Source: Druceiella hillmani
Taxonomy: Eukaryota > Arthropoda > Insecta > Lepidoptera > Hepialidae
Length of the DNA: 64,000 nt
Reading direction: 5' to 3'
Assembly (NCBI GenBank): GCA_039881145.1
Contig: JAYKKI010000132.1
Coordinates: forward strand, 2,456,501-2,520,500
In this document: positions 12,243-24,110 of the stretch, one piece after another
How positions within the stretch are numbered: the stretch's first letter is position 1
Layout: each line of letters begins with the position of its first letter
Position numbers and translations under genes: made by a program
The notes under the pieces: model-generated
Databases searched by the model: none
Seen by the model: the letters and a program-made list of their open reading frames with translations, nothing else
Told to the model about the DNA's origin: nothing

Positions 12243-13468
12243 ACCATAACAGACAAAGAAATAATTACCAATTTTAATAACTTCTTAATTTTTTAGCAAC
12301 TTTAAAATGAAAATACCAACACTTATATGAACAACCAAAATTATAATAATGAACACAATATCGTCTTTTACTTCTTTGCATTTAGTATTAAGTACCAAAT
12401 TAAAATAAATTTGGTCATCATTAACCTGCATGGACTAATTTTATAGGGTCGATAAGGATAAAATTTATTCAATGTGCAGGCCAAATTAAATCACACAAAA
12501 CTAAGTATAATTCAAGTAAAAAAATCACGTGATGAATAATAAAAAAAATAAGATTTTTAACGAATAAACGCTCTTTATTTAAAAATTATAAATAAATATA
12601 ATAAATACTTTAAGAATATAAATTATTTTCTAATACATTAGAACCCAATACTATTATTACGTTTTAGTGACTCGAGTGCATTTATTTAAATTACATAATT
12701 GAAAATGTATGTGATCGGTGTAATGCAAAATATAAATGTTCCATTACGTATCTGTAAAACTAAATGTACTCTTGGGCCCAGTTAATAAAAAAATAAAAGT
12801 TTTTAATATTATCCTTATCACGGAGCAGGTTGCGAATGGATGTGCCATAGGCGGGAATATATATTTTTTTAAATATGGCTTCTATTAATGTGTTGTTCTC
12901 AGTCGTAGTCATAGTGTTATGTAATACTGATAAACAATGTATACTGAGATATGTAAAAAGTACATTATATATGACCTTGGTATAAAGTCACTGGCTTTTC
13001 TTTCCCAGAGTGTTCATGATTTAAATTATTGTAAAATTTAAATTGTTATAAAACTGCACTTACTCGTGAATTTTTTTCGAAGACTAGTTTATGACACAAT
13101 GAATCTAGTTATTTAATTTACATAAAGTTGATTATTTTTAAGTGCAACTAGTATTTTTATGAATTGCAGTTGGAAAAATTCTTTTTCGTTTATTTTTACT
13201 TATATTAAAGGAATCCAGTTTTCTGATCGCTGAGCAGCTTCTATCCACTTAATTGTTATATTTGAGTTCTTCGGATATTTATACATATAATAAAACCGGT
13301 AATAATTAACATTCTGTATAGTTATCCAATCGACAAACTTTTCTCTTTAAAACTATATTTAATTTTTACATAACTTTTGTGATCTCTTTCAAAAATGCAA
13401 TGACAAAATTTTGTAATAAATGTACAAAATTATGTAAATATATTTTTGACGAGCAATACATTTTAAAC
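12243..13468. other. AT-rich sequence, no gene seen
   Basis: Only a 36-codon ATG frame near 12880 with a hydrophobic start was noted, and it has no supporting signals. No gene is called. Confidence 0.45.
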
Positions 13469-13509
13469 AACATTATGACGATGTCCATACAGGACATCGT
13501 CATAATGTT
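13469..13509. repeat. Perfect hairpin, 18-bp arms, 5-nt loop
   Basis: AACATTATGACGATGTCC is followed five bases later by its exact reverse complement. Outer bases (TTTTAAA on both sides) continue the symmetry imperfectly. The perfect arms and tiny loop suggest a recent inverted duplication. It lies inside a chance open frame. Confidence 0.95.
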
Positions 13510-13829
13510 TTTAAAATTTTTTCATATATCGTTTATAACTGCAATAATTTTTATCGGTAAAACATCCGCACTTAGTTTACACCTCACTAATGTTGTAAGA
13601 ATTGCATGTCAGTTTCTATTATAAGTAATAATAATTAAAAGTAATTTATAAATAATGACTAGTTTGTGTAGTAGGCATTGAAATAAAAGATGTAATATAA
13701 ATGTTTTATACACATAAATTAAATGTTATGCTATCTTTTTTCTAAATATGATGTCTCGCTATGTCTCTGCACCAATTAATTGCACAATTTGGAATTTTGT
13801 GACATAATGCAATCACGACTGTGACCTAT

Positions 13830-14357
13830 ATGCAACTGACTCATAAAAATTATCATTAAATTTGAATCAAGGATATCGACCAACCAATTAACAAGTATTC
13901 GAAGATTTTCGGAATATCATTTGCGTTGATGGTAACTAACAGGATCTTACCCAGACATCTAAAGCGAGAAAAAAGTGGTATAGGATTTCGAAGTGGGTTT
14001 AGTCATCATTAATATCAAACACTGTGTTTCAGTAGTGACATCTTTTCTTTTCAGTTAAAGAATCTTCATTAATTTCAGCAACATCACCATCAAAATTAAT
14101 CAGTAAAGCCAAAACACTCTTTAAAAACATTTTTTTCGGTAGACATGCAAAAACGTCAAAGTAATTGCAAGGCTGCTTTCGATTATGGAGATGATTACTG
14201 ATTTTAGCTCCATTGGATCACACAACATATTGATTACCAAAGTAGTTCTTAATAGATTGCACTTTAGTCTATAAATCATAATCAAAATTATCGTTGAAAT
14301 TAATTGTAAAGAAATAAATTTGCATTAAATATTTAAAAAATATAAGTGTATTTGGAT
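13830..14357 (+). repeat. Duplicated segment B
   Basis: Partner of segment A. Recognisable blocks: ATTAAATTTGAATCAA, TTCGAAGATTTTCGG, TTTGCGTTGATGG, GTGGGTTTAGTCATCATTAA, CATCAAAATTAATCAG, GCCAAAACACTCTTT, GTAGACATGC, ACTTTAGTCT and GTGTATTTGG. It lies on the same strand about 2.2 kb downstream of A, between R1 copies 3 and 4. Confidence 0.65.
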
Positions 14358-15229
14358 GAATTATTTCCTTCTTACATTGATTTTCTATAGTGTTAATACG
14401 AGAAAAGGAAAATTAAAATCTTTAATTTAAAATAAGCTGAAAAGGATTTTAAAAGCTATATTTATTTTTAAAAGCTAATATAACGTTAATAAGTCCTAAG
14501 CACGTTAATATTTGTATAAGTCTTATGCTTCGTATATACGTTGTAACGTACTTCGAAATTACAATGTAAAAATTTGCATTCTGAAAATTTATAAGTATGA
14601 AATAATTTATGAAACACATGAAACTGAATATTTCGTGAAAATAAGTAAGTTAATTATTAAACAAACTTTAATTATTAGAATCTCCTATAATTCGTGTGAC
14701 GATGATTACTTATAACAGTTTTGGAAGCACTACCGCATTTCGACTAGTTCCGCTTATCGATTTACTGTTTATAATAATAATCGTGTAGTTTTTGCTACAT
14801 TCACAATCCAATAATTAGTTATGTTTTGAACCCATCTCTACTAATTTTAACTACTGCTTATGTTTATTGTCTTCCACTTCATGGATTTGTTTCAAGTATT
14901 AGAATCAAGTCATGAGGTGGGAAAGAATTTAATTGAGAAAAAAGTCATAACTCATAATTAAAATATTTAAATTATATAACAAGTCTGCTATCAAACGCAA
15001 TACGGACTGATTACTCGCAATTGATCAAGCGTAGAGATAGTAAACAAATATATAATATATTTTGTTTTTTATTAACCACCAAATGAATCGAATTAACTTA
15101 CTTAAGGATTTAAAATACACTTCAAACAATTCTTTTAATCGATATAATTACTCAATTTTTAATCAAATTCACATGCTTTTTTTAACGTCTGTATCAAATA
15201 CAAGTTTAAATTAAAGCTAAACATAAAAG
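14358..15229. other. AT-rich sequence, no gene seen
   Basis: Nothing supportable. Short open frames are of the length expected by chance. Confidence 0.5.
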
Positions 15230-15820
15230 AGAGCAGTTCACAAATCAAAGTCGATTTGATTCGCATCTCTCGTCGTGACCAATTTTATCTGCGAACGATT
15301 TAACTGGGCTGAATCTCTTATTACGAGCTCACAAAGGAAACAGCAGCCGAACATAAAATGTTTTCCAAATTATTGTATTTGTTCGACGCCCAATTTCAAG
15401 TAACCCTTTTGAAGAAAATGAAATAAAGGAATTGATAATAAACAATTATTGAAAAACAAGTTGTTCGCTGGGAAAATATAAAAATATCGGTGGGTTAGTC
15501 GTGGTGAGCTTAAAACAAATAATTTCGTCCAAATGGAATTTTAAGATTTTATTTATTCATTTTCGTATTTTATCATTTTGAAAATTTAAAAAGCAAATAA
15601 GTTTAAAAATGATATTTCCATTGGGTAAAAATTAAGTTAGCATTGTATTAAAATTTTATATATTTTTAGTACCTACTAATAACAAGACGCAAGCGCAAAC
15701 ATAGTTGCGCAGTTAATAGTAATATATTTGAAGAAAGCGATTATTGTAATTTTATTTGATTTCAAACAGGAAGTTTTTCGATTTGAAGCGTACCTATTTT
15801 TTCATGTATGTGCAGTTATA
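15230..15820 (+). repeat. R1 dispersed repeat, copy 4
   Basis: Shows GTCGATTTGATTCGCATC, CAATTTTATCTGCGAACG, TGGGCTGAATCTCTTATTA, CACAAAGGAAACAGCAG, AAAATGTTTTCCAAATTATT, AGTAACCCTTTTGAAGAAAA, AAACAATTATTGAAAAACAA and, near its end, TCGATTTGAAGCGTACCTAT. It lacks part of the GAACGGAAATAAAAAT block. It lies directly upstream of the 115-bp tandem array. Confidence 0.7.
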
Positions 15821-15969
15821 ACTAGGAGAAACGTTGACCAATTTATATTATTCTTTTATTTTTCAAGAAGAAATAGTTTCAGTTAGTTAAAAGTATATTT
15901 TGAAGATATCTCAAGGAACTCTTCAAGAGACGGGAGCACAAGGCCCCTTTTAGAAATTTCATTCCTACT

Positions 15970-16900
15970 TTGAACTTATTTGTCATGGCTTTATAAGTAC
16001 TTTAACTATAGACGGTGGTCCAAATCGGATGATGGAACTAGAAGGTGGTAACAAAACGTAAGTAAGACTTCGATTCATCGAGTTTGAGCTTACTTAACTT
16101 AATTTGACGAGTCCATTGGTCTCAAAGGTGACAACGACCTGGGAATAAAGCCAGAAGGTGGTGACAGGAACTCTGCAAACAGTAGATTCCTTATGTTTAC
16201 GCTTATTTAACTTTTACTGACATGTCTTTTTGTCAGAAGTTGTAGCTAAGGTATGGTGGTGGAGCAGAAAGGTAGGTGGAGTGCCATTCAATGGTTAGGA
16301 GTAATTTCGACGAGAATGGGCTCGTTTAATTTATCCTGACTAGTTCTTTGATCGCAAATAGTGGGCGAGCTCTGATGATGAAGCTAGGTGATGCTGACAG
16401 TAACTTTTCAATCAAAGTATGATTTGCAATCATGTTTGGGCTCGTTTAACTTTGTTAACAATTTTTTTATCACAATTAGTGCCCTTGGTCTGGTGATGGA
16501 GTTTAAAGGTGGTGACAGTGTTCCCCAACGGTGAGGAATAGTTTTGTATCATTTGACTTATCTTGATAAGTTGTTTGGTCACAAATCTAACGATGAAACT
16601 GGTAAAGCATCGCAACTACTCTTAACCGGTTTCTCAGTTTCAGTTATTTCTCACATTGACGAGTCCGTGGGTCATAATTAGTGGCAAGAGTCTGTTGATA
16701 GAATCAGCAAGCGATAAAAATAACTGCTTAAAGGTGAATGGTAGCTTCATCAACTTTGGGCTCGATTGATTTTTTGACGATTTTTTTGATTGCAAGTTAT
16801 GACCAGGGATTTATGATGAAGTCGAAGAATTGTGACACGAATTCCCACCATGAGGAGTAAACTCATGGCATTTGAACTCATTTGACATATCTTGGCGTAA
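15970..16900 (+). repeat. Degenerate ~115-bp tandem array, about 8 units
   Basis: A recurring block pair marks each unit. One block resembles GGGCTCGTTTAACTTT, followed by a GAC-AGT sequence and ATCACAA. The other resembles TCTGATGATGAAGCTAGAAGG followed by TGGTGACAG. The first block recurs near 15972, 16086, 16195, 16318, 16437, 16551, about 16645, 16757 and 16872, giving spacings of about 90-123 bp. GC is higher than in the flanks. The period is not a multiple of three and frames are broken, so it is not a repeat protein. It looks like an old satellite or minisatellite. Confidence 0.75.
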
Positions 16901-17699
16901 GAAATAAATATTATTTAGACAGAGCTAAGCAAAAACTTTTACTGAAGCCTATACATTCAAATACATATCCTAATAAATATGGTTTAGGCTGAGCTGAAAT
17001 ATTTAAAAAATTTTCTTTTTTATTTAAAGGACACTAACGTTAGAATTAAAAAAAAGCAAAAAAAAATTAATTGGTACAGCTCATTTACAAAAGAAAAATA
17101 ATTATTAATACCTTAAGTAATTATATAAATCTAGCCGTTTAAATTTTTCGTTTCTCAGATGCCTATTCTGTTAGTTGTATATCAATTAGTAGCGATTGCG
17201 TTTGAAGTGGTCGTAAATCTGCTTCTGTGATAATGAACCCAATCATAGCGCCATTCAGAAAATGACACGTTCTATATTATGCAGAATGAAAAAAATTACT
17301 TTGATTCATAGTGTATTTTTATATAATTTTTTATGATTTTTTTAACGTTCCCTGTAATAAGATTCTTATAATAAGAAAAATTCGACCGATTTCAAATAAA
17401 CTTTGAAAATATAAAATATTGAAAAAGTGAGTATTCATTGGAACTTTTACGGTAAAATATTGTTCCGAACATGAATAAATTAGCGAAATATTTCTATTAT
17501 TACAGATTTTTGAATAATGAAAATAGAAGATAATAAAATCTCCTTTAATTCATAATACAAAATATACCAGGAGATAAAATAAAATAAGACCAATTTTAAT
17601 TTAATCACTTTACACATTCAATAAAAAAAATTTTGTACTAAAAAAATTCCTCGTCACATATCATTTTTTTTTTAATTTTCTTGTTCCTACTTCACGTTG

Positions 17700-17935
17700 C
17701 GTTATGACAAGACGTAAGCGCAAAACATAATTACAACTAAAGCTCTTCAAAATTTTCACCGAACAAAGTTATTTGATTGAGTAGAAGCTGAATTTCACTT
17801 TGTTTAATTTTGAATAAACTTAAAGGCGAGGAGAGTGGAAAAACTTCAAAGTACAAGGCGAAAAGTAAAAGAATTATTTTTGTCATTAGGCCTTAATAAA
17901 TTTGTGGATGTTATTAACAAGAAGATCATCAGATT
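17700..17935 (+). repeat. C-family dispersed repeat, copy 1
   Basis: Collinear with 26985-27240. Shared landmarks: CGTAAGCGCAAAACA, ACAACT...CTTCAAAA, CCGAACAAAGTTA, AGTAGAAGCTGAATT, GGCGAGGAGAG, AAACTTCAAAG and AAAGAATTATTTTTGTCATTAGG. It contains a chance 67-codon open frame on this strand. The partner copy is open in a different way, so conserved coding is not supported. Confidence 0.6.
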
Positions 17936-18079
17936 ATCAGAATGTATAAAAAAAATTAAGATATATCAAATGGCATATCCATCATTATTTCAAATTTCAA
18001 TGCCTGAATTACAGATAAATTTTTTTTTCAGTCCATAATATTAATGTACCTAATATTTTTCCTCATATATATCAGTTAA

Positions 18080-18123
<44 letters not shown>

Positions 18124-19204
18124 ATACAGTAAGCTATTTATATTATATCTTTATCGAGTTATTGGGATTTTTAGTGTTCTGTATATAAAATAATATCGCA
18201 ACACCTGTCGTCTTATCTGTCCATTCGATTCCTTCTAAAATCTAAACCTTGTAATATATTAACCTGAAATTTCGTATCATTACGGAATTCAGTAACTGTT
18301 AAACTATTTGAGGAAAATATGTGTTATTTCATTTTGAAATGTGTTTAAAAAACGTCAGATAAACATTTGAGTGACAACATTTTTTTATCTCGGGATGTGA
18401 CAACGAAAGCTGATATAATACAGAATTTATTTATATGTAAAAAAATAAAAATGAAAACCGTTCAACGAATCATTTCCCTTCAATTATTCTAAAAAATATT
18501 ATTGGAATAATCGGAAAATAACTGTTTTAACTAATCGTCATCACTTAAAAAAATACAGGCCACCTTCTACAATTTGCTATTTTTTGTTCTAAACAATTAA
18601 AATACATCATTTGAACTGATTGACGATAACGTTAAAGTAATAATTGACACAAATTCTGCAAAAAAATGTATAATAATTGTTTCTCATATTTTGATTATTT
18701 ATCCAGTTAATACGATATTAACTAACGTTGTAGACGCCCGTTACACGTGACCGATACGCACTACAGGTATGTAAATAAGTTTTGCTTCTAAAATTCATAT
18801 TCAGTGATGCTAAAAATCTATAATTACATTCATTGCTATATAACTCTCATTGCGTGAAGTTTAATCGGACTTGGCTCATTTTTATAAAAAAAAGATATGA
18901 TTATTTAATAATTAAAGAAATGGTGGAAGGCGAAATTAGCTAACAAATATTTGGATATGATACAGCTGACAGAATTATTCTTAAGAGGACTTTTGGTATA
19001 TAAATTAATTTTACGTTTTAGATAAGTAGAAAATAAGTTTTATTGTAGTAAGAAACACTAAAAGTTTCAATTTTAATTACTTCTAGCATTTTACAATCTG
19101 CCTGCAAAATGGTCTCTAGCAAAAAAGTCATCAAGTGTTTAAACAGCCCATTTAAGGATCAAAGTTTTTAACGTACATTTTTTTTCCATCGTAGAAATGA
19201 AATA
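17936..19204. other. AT-rich sequence with one microsatellite
   Basis: No gene seen. The (TA)n tract is listed separately. Confidence 0.5.
18085..18120. repeat. (TA)n microsatellite
   Basis: About 18 uninterrupted TA units. Confidence 0.95.
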
Positions 19205-19570
19205 AAAGTCCACGGATAAACAAGGAATCAAAAGACAACGGTTCTTAAATCAAGCATATACTCCGTTCGATTCGCCGCAATCCTTGTAACGGATTTTATC
19301 TGCCAGCTATTTTGCTGGACCGAATCTCTCATTAAACGTACATAAAGGAAACAAAGGTCGAAAGGAAAATGTTTCCAAATTATTCTCTCTACTTTTCGAA
19401 GTACTATGGGCAACCCTTTTCAAGAAAGCAAAGAAGATGAAGTGAACGGAAATAAAAATGGACAATTATTGGAAAGAGAATTATCTATTTACGGATAGTG
19501 AATTATATTTTTTAACATAAAGGGTCTGGTTGTTCAGTATATTTGAGTAGAGTTCAGCCAAGTGCAAATA
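19205..19570 (+). repeat. R1 dispersed repeat, copy 5
   Basis: Shows GTTCGATTCGCCGCAATCC, GGATTTTATCTGCCAGC, TTGCTGGACCGAATCTCTCA, ACGTACATAAAGGAAAC, GGTCGAAAGGAAAATG, CAACCCTTTTCAAGAAAGC, GAACGGAAATAAAAATGG and ACAATTATTGGAAAG. It has the clearest 5' half of the family. The tail fades after AGGGTCTGGTTGTTCAG. Confidence 0.75.
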
Positions 19571-19716
19571 TATTTATGGCATTATGTTGGTGGCGTCTTC
19601 ATGTTCTCATAAGTGTGACGAGAAATGCAATAAAAAAAAGAAATTTTTTTATTATTATTTAATCAATTCATTTGTATACTGTGACTTTCTATCATTTAAT
19701 TAAATAGTTAATGACT

Positions 19717-19746
19717 GTTGTAGACGTGGTTACCCACGTCTACAAC
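19717..19746. repeat. Perfect hairpin, 13-bp arms, 4-nt loop
   Basis: GTTGTAGACGTGG and CCACGTCTACAAC are exact reverse complements around TTAC. It is followed at once by a short TTAAGTTAGGTTAAGTTAGG tract (19748-19773). First of a cluster of inverted repeats running to about 20236. Confidence 0.95.
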
Positions 19747-19905
19747 ATAAGTTAAGTTAGGTTAAGTTAGGTTTTGGAAGAAAGGAACTATTATATGGTT
19801 TAGTGTAAATTCTGAACTTCGTGAAAAACATTAAATTCCACTTTCCTCAGTCAAATTCTTGAAGAGCTTTGCTGAAAAATGTAGATAATTTAGAGCCTTG
19901 CATCT

Positions 19906-19942
19906 GATACATTAGTCAATAAATGTTATTGACTAATGTATC
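19906..19942. repeat. Perfect hairpin, 16-bp arms, 5-nt loop
   Basis: GATACATTAGTCAATA pairs exactly with TATTGACTAATGTATC. It is the second hairpin of the 19.7-20.2 kb cluster. Confidence 0.95.
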
Positions 19943-20033
19943 CATCATCTTATTATACTTGACAGCGGCCGTTAGCAGATTTTAGCACCTTAATAAGCAA
20001 ACTTATATAAAGAGATAATTTTAGACGTTGTAT

Positions 20034-20073
20034 AAATTCGACCATGTAACAAACCTGTTACGTGGTCGAATTT
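20034..20073. repeat. Near-perfect hairpin, 17-bp arms, 6-nt loop
   Basis: AAATTCGACCATGTAAC pairs with GTTACGTGGTCGAATTT except at one position, which is a G-T wobble. It is the third hairpin of the cluster. Confidence 0.9.
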
Positions 20074-20239
20074 CATCAATAGGAAAGAGAATTAATGGCG
20101 GCAACATACAAAAGTTTTGTTAGATATGATATTCAATAAGTTTAGACATAGAGTTGTTGTAACCCACTGATCTACACTTTTCTAGCAAAGCTCTACAATA
20201 AGTTGGCTGCTTATATTTATCTACATTTTTCGGTTAATT

Positions 20240-23181
20240 TTTAAAAAGGAATGATTTGGCGAGTTTCACATGTTTTTATCACGTTTCGTTTAAATCTGAT
20301 GGTTGACACAATTTCGATTATTCTTCTCTTTTAAGCACATTTAAAAATGTTCTTTTTATAACGTATTCCTCCCTTTTTCGCGGGTTTTACAGCAAATTGA
20401 TTTTATCAATTGATATTCGCATTATAATTAGCGGTATTTAACTTCTCAGACTTATTCGAACTAAGCTAATCTCAACTTTAAAACTGAAGCTCTTCTAATC
20501 ACATACCATAAGCTGAAAAATGTTTTATTTGGCTCAAGAAGCGTCCTCAGTAATTCCGTACACAGAATAAAATATAGCATGAAATGAATATGAAATAACA
20601 TCATCCTATAGATACACATCTGACCATCACCAAAGTTTATAAAAATGTCTCCTCTGCAATGAATTGCTTTATATTTTCGCTATAAATTAGATAGTAGGAA
20701 ATTTTTATAGGAATTTTGAGGTGTTCAATTAAGAAATAAAATGGATAATAATTTTTTTCCTAAATTAACATATTACTTAATTTAGTCTTCTTCTTTTTAT
20801 TGAGCATTTTATTTTGATAATGTTTTTATCATCATACGTGGTATAAAATTGAACCATCTTTCCTTACAACTTAAACCAATCAACCAACTTAAACAAAATT
20901 AAATTCAATGAAACCATAATAGCTTTTAGGTATTTTAAACCATAATAAAACATAATCAATTTTCCCATTACATGCAAAAGCAAATTTAGCTTCTATAGCC
21001 ATAACTTTAGTTTTTAAAATTCAATTACTATCGATTGTGGAACTTTGTAATTAAAAGGAAAATCTGATGCACGTAAATAAATCGCCTAAACGAATGAATG
21101 TAAAAGAACACCACGGTGATTTTAAAAATAGTCAGCACATCCAAGTCGAATAAAAGTACGCATAATTTTTTTGCATACACCCAAACTTGCAATAGAGTCC
21201 ATAACATCTAACTGCGCCAGAACTAAACAATCAAAATATGCTTCGATTGTTTCGATTCCAGAGAATGACGACCAGACATACTGCCGTGAACCCTTCCAAC
21301 TTTCTGGTGTATAAATCTATCGATTGACATTCCCGCTCGATATTATCTTAATGTGTCAATTAGTCGATCTAAACGGACTCGCACACGTTTTCGTTTTGCT
21401 CTGCTGATCACCTATTGACTCGTCATAATTGATGTACCCACTCAAGATAAATGTTACCTTTTTTATGATAGTCAAAATCCTCTGTTTATTCAAGAAATTC
21501 ATAGTCTAGAATTTTTATAATAGAATTATATCACGTAGTAAAAATTATTTATTGTGAAACATAGCTAAAATAAGTATTTTGATAACATAGATAACCTCCA
21601 TGTTCATTAAAATTATGAAAACATGTATCAAATAAATCTGAAAAAGCAAAGTAGTAGAAAAATGTTTTTTAACAAAGTACAAAAGTACTCAACCTAACAC
21701 AATTGAACTCTACCGATACCAATTTAAAACAATCCATCCTAACCTAACTTTATCAAACTCAACCTAACCCAAACCAACCTAACGTCACATAACTTAATAG
21801 TTATTAAAACAACTTTGACGTGAAAGATGGATAAAATATATCTATCAGACATTTGCGTCCCATTTCCTCTGACAGTTTTCGAAAACTGTTTCAAGCGTTA
21901 TTTTAATAACGCTCAACAAAGTATGAAAATTTTCAAAATTATCATTTCTGCAAAACTACTTACATCGTGAATGAAAAGTATGGTACTGTTGGAATAAAAT
22001 AATCCTCTATTTACTAATTATCGTAGCGTTTTTCTAAATCCATTCGATAATAACTTATATCTCAGCTTAAATATTGTCGTCATATCAAAAGCAAACTTGA
22101 CCTTTACAAAAGTAAGTTATAACTCGGCAAACATTTTAGCCGTATCACTGCAATTATCTCAACAAATTCTATTCATCCCCTTACTGCCTGACTCCTAATA
22201 AATTAATTAAAGAATCTTAGGAAATAATTAAGAAGAACTTTAGATTTTCATTTTAACTTTACTTGTTTCTTCATTATGCTCAAAAATAGACAAGGGAGTA
22301 AATAAAAATAGACAACCTAATAAAACTCCTTTATAAAATATTTAAAAGAAAAAAATAAAGACTAAATTTTTAAGTGAACCTCACGGATTATTCCCGTGAA
22401 AGAACTAATAAAATGGAGAACTATTCAATATATACAAATTAGTAGGTGGTTTTGTGTGGAACTCGAACAAACGAACGTGTATCTGTCTCAAAGGGCAGAT
22501 AGACAGAAAGAAATTCTAAAAAAAATCGTTTTGAACTCCGAAAAGCCTAAATAGCCTGTTTTACTTATTTTAAAAATGCATCTATTAGGGTTTTATAATA
22601 GTATAGAAAAATATGTATTAAAGTGAACATTGTCCATGCTATTATAAAATGGTACCAAATTCTGAGATCCAAGTACTAGTATAAATTTAGTACCGACAAG
22701 TATAACTTAAGCTCTACTTATATAGTAACGAATTTTCAGAATTTTCGATGTGAAATATTGTTTCCTTTAATAATGGCCTGTTCATATTATGAAAACGCGA
22801 TTGCTTTTACATGATCGTGAATGACTATGTTTATTTTTTAAAAAACCACATGTCTAACAGGATTCCCCAAAATACCAAAATACTGGACATATGCAAACAC
22901 GAAAAGTATCAAAGTTTGCATAACACATAATAACATAAGTAATAATTTAAAAAATAGACACAGAAAACACACATTGATTCAAAATGAACATAAAACTTAT
23001 TAATTATCAAACGTGAATTACCAAGCAGCTCTACGATCGCTTTCCTAAAGCAGTCAATGAAGCAGAAAACAATATCAAAGTTTGGCGCTTCTCACAATAC
23101 CTGGCTAATTAAGGAAAGATTATGGAAGTTTATAAATAATTGTCATCAGCTTATTTAGCGACCATATTAATATCAGATATA
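20240..23181. other. AT-rich sequence, no gene seen
   Basis: Contains the CCTAA-type tract at 21690-21800 (listed separately) and otherwise no supported feature. A degenerate segment with CTGTCTCAAAGGGCAGATAG at about 22480 may be repeat debris. Confidence 0.45.
21690..21800 (-). repeat. Degenerate CCTAA-rich tract (TTAGG-like on minus strand)
   Basis: Repeated AACCTAAC, CCTAACCTAAC and CAACCTAACCC words lie among diverged spacers. TTAGG is the common arthropod telomere unit, but interstitial GGTTAGGTTA-like tracts are also frequent in insect genomes. This one is too degenerate to be a telomere. Confidence 0.7.
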
Positions 23182-23234
23182 GATAAATCCTAGTAGTCTG
23201 ATCAAATATTGTGATCAGACTACTAGGATTTATC
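23182..23234. repeat. Perfect hairpin, 23-bp arms, 7-nt loop
   Basis: The longest perfect short palindrome found. The left arm begins GATAAATCCTAGTAGTC and the right arm is its exact reverse complement, ending in GACTACTAGGATTTATC. The loop is AATATTG. No neighbouring element explains it. Confidence 0.97.
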
Positions 23235-23749
23235 ATAAGGAACTCAGCCCTTTTTTCGTTGACACTCACTACCTTAAGACCTGTTAAGAAATTTTGTACG
23301 TAGTGAATTGAAGAAAAATTTGTTACTTGGCCTCCACAGGAGATGATTTACGTGTTTATATTGAAAATAGAAAAGGTTCATTGGATTTCACTCCTTTAAA
23401 AATGTTATTATCCTCACATCTTGAATTTGGTTGGACATAACTCCATTCAAGTAAAAAGAGAGGTGCATGTGAATATATATATGTATATACATATATTAAA
23501 AATTGTAAAATATCCCATCGATTATCCATTATTGCTTATATTTGTCTCACGCGACTCTTATATGCTAGTATGAAAACACTCACTACTTTATATTCCGAAA
23601 GGATGTAAAGATGTACGTTTACTTACACGAAAATGTAAGAGAATTAAACGAACTTTACAGACGCACAGTTGAAATCAATATATAGGTAATCTATTACACA
23701 ATCGTACCAATCGCTGAATGCATAATTTATTATACTCGTATTTCCAACC

Positions 23750-24110
23750 GGCAATTTCTGCTCTAATGCATCGGTAGAAGCGCGCGAGAATGATGGATTG
23801 TAATATAATTCATTTGGACGCCATCTATCGATGATTGATTAACACGCACTCAGTCAAGTTCATAGTTCGCGTATTGGCAGTAGGTTCAGGAATTCTTTGA
23901 GGACTACATAGTTTGGCCAACAATCCGTTTTTAGTTTTGCGTTGATTTGACCGGTCGATGCTTGTCCGATCAATAACTGTCAGTGGGGCCGGAAGTGGTT
24001 ATCGAATTGCGTTGCCCTTTTCAAGCGTTATGTTGAGAATAGTTGGTATTTTCGGACGGAAGTGGCATGTTTCGTTGATCACGGTTGAGTTGTTGTTTTA
24101 ATTAATGAAG
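23750..24110. other. GC-raised unique segment, possible promoter or 5' exon
   Basis: Base composition changes visibly against the AT-rich flanks, and I recognised no repeat. It includes ACTCAGTCAAG, an arthropod initiator-like TCAGTC with the A at 23852, and GGTTC about 30 bases downstream, close to but not exactly at the downstream-promoter position. A 47-codon ATG frame runs 23958-24101. No clear splice donor follows. An untranslated first exon or an enhancer are both possible, and neither is proven. Confidence 0.2.

Noticed and set aside
12873..12986. 36-codon ATG frame with hydrophobic N-terminus
   Set aside because: No cleavage-site-like region followed by a mature peptide and no donor site. 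Weaker than the 37342 frame.
23182..23234. Reading the 23-bp palindrome as a transcription terminator or microRNA precursor
   Set aside because: No U-tract and eukaryotic context argue against a terminator. The stem is too short for a typical pre-miRNA.
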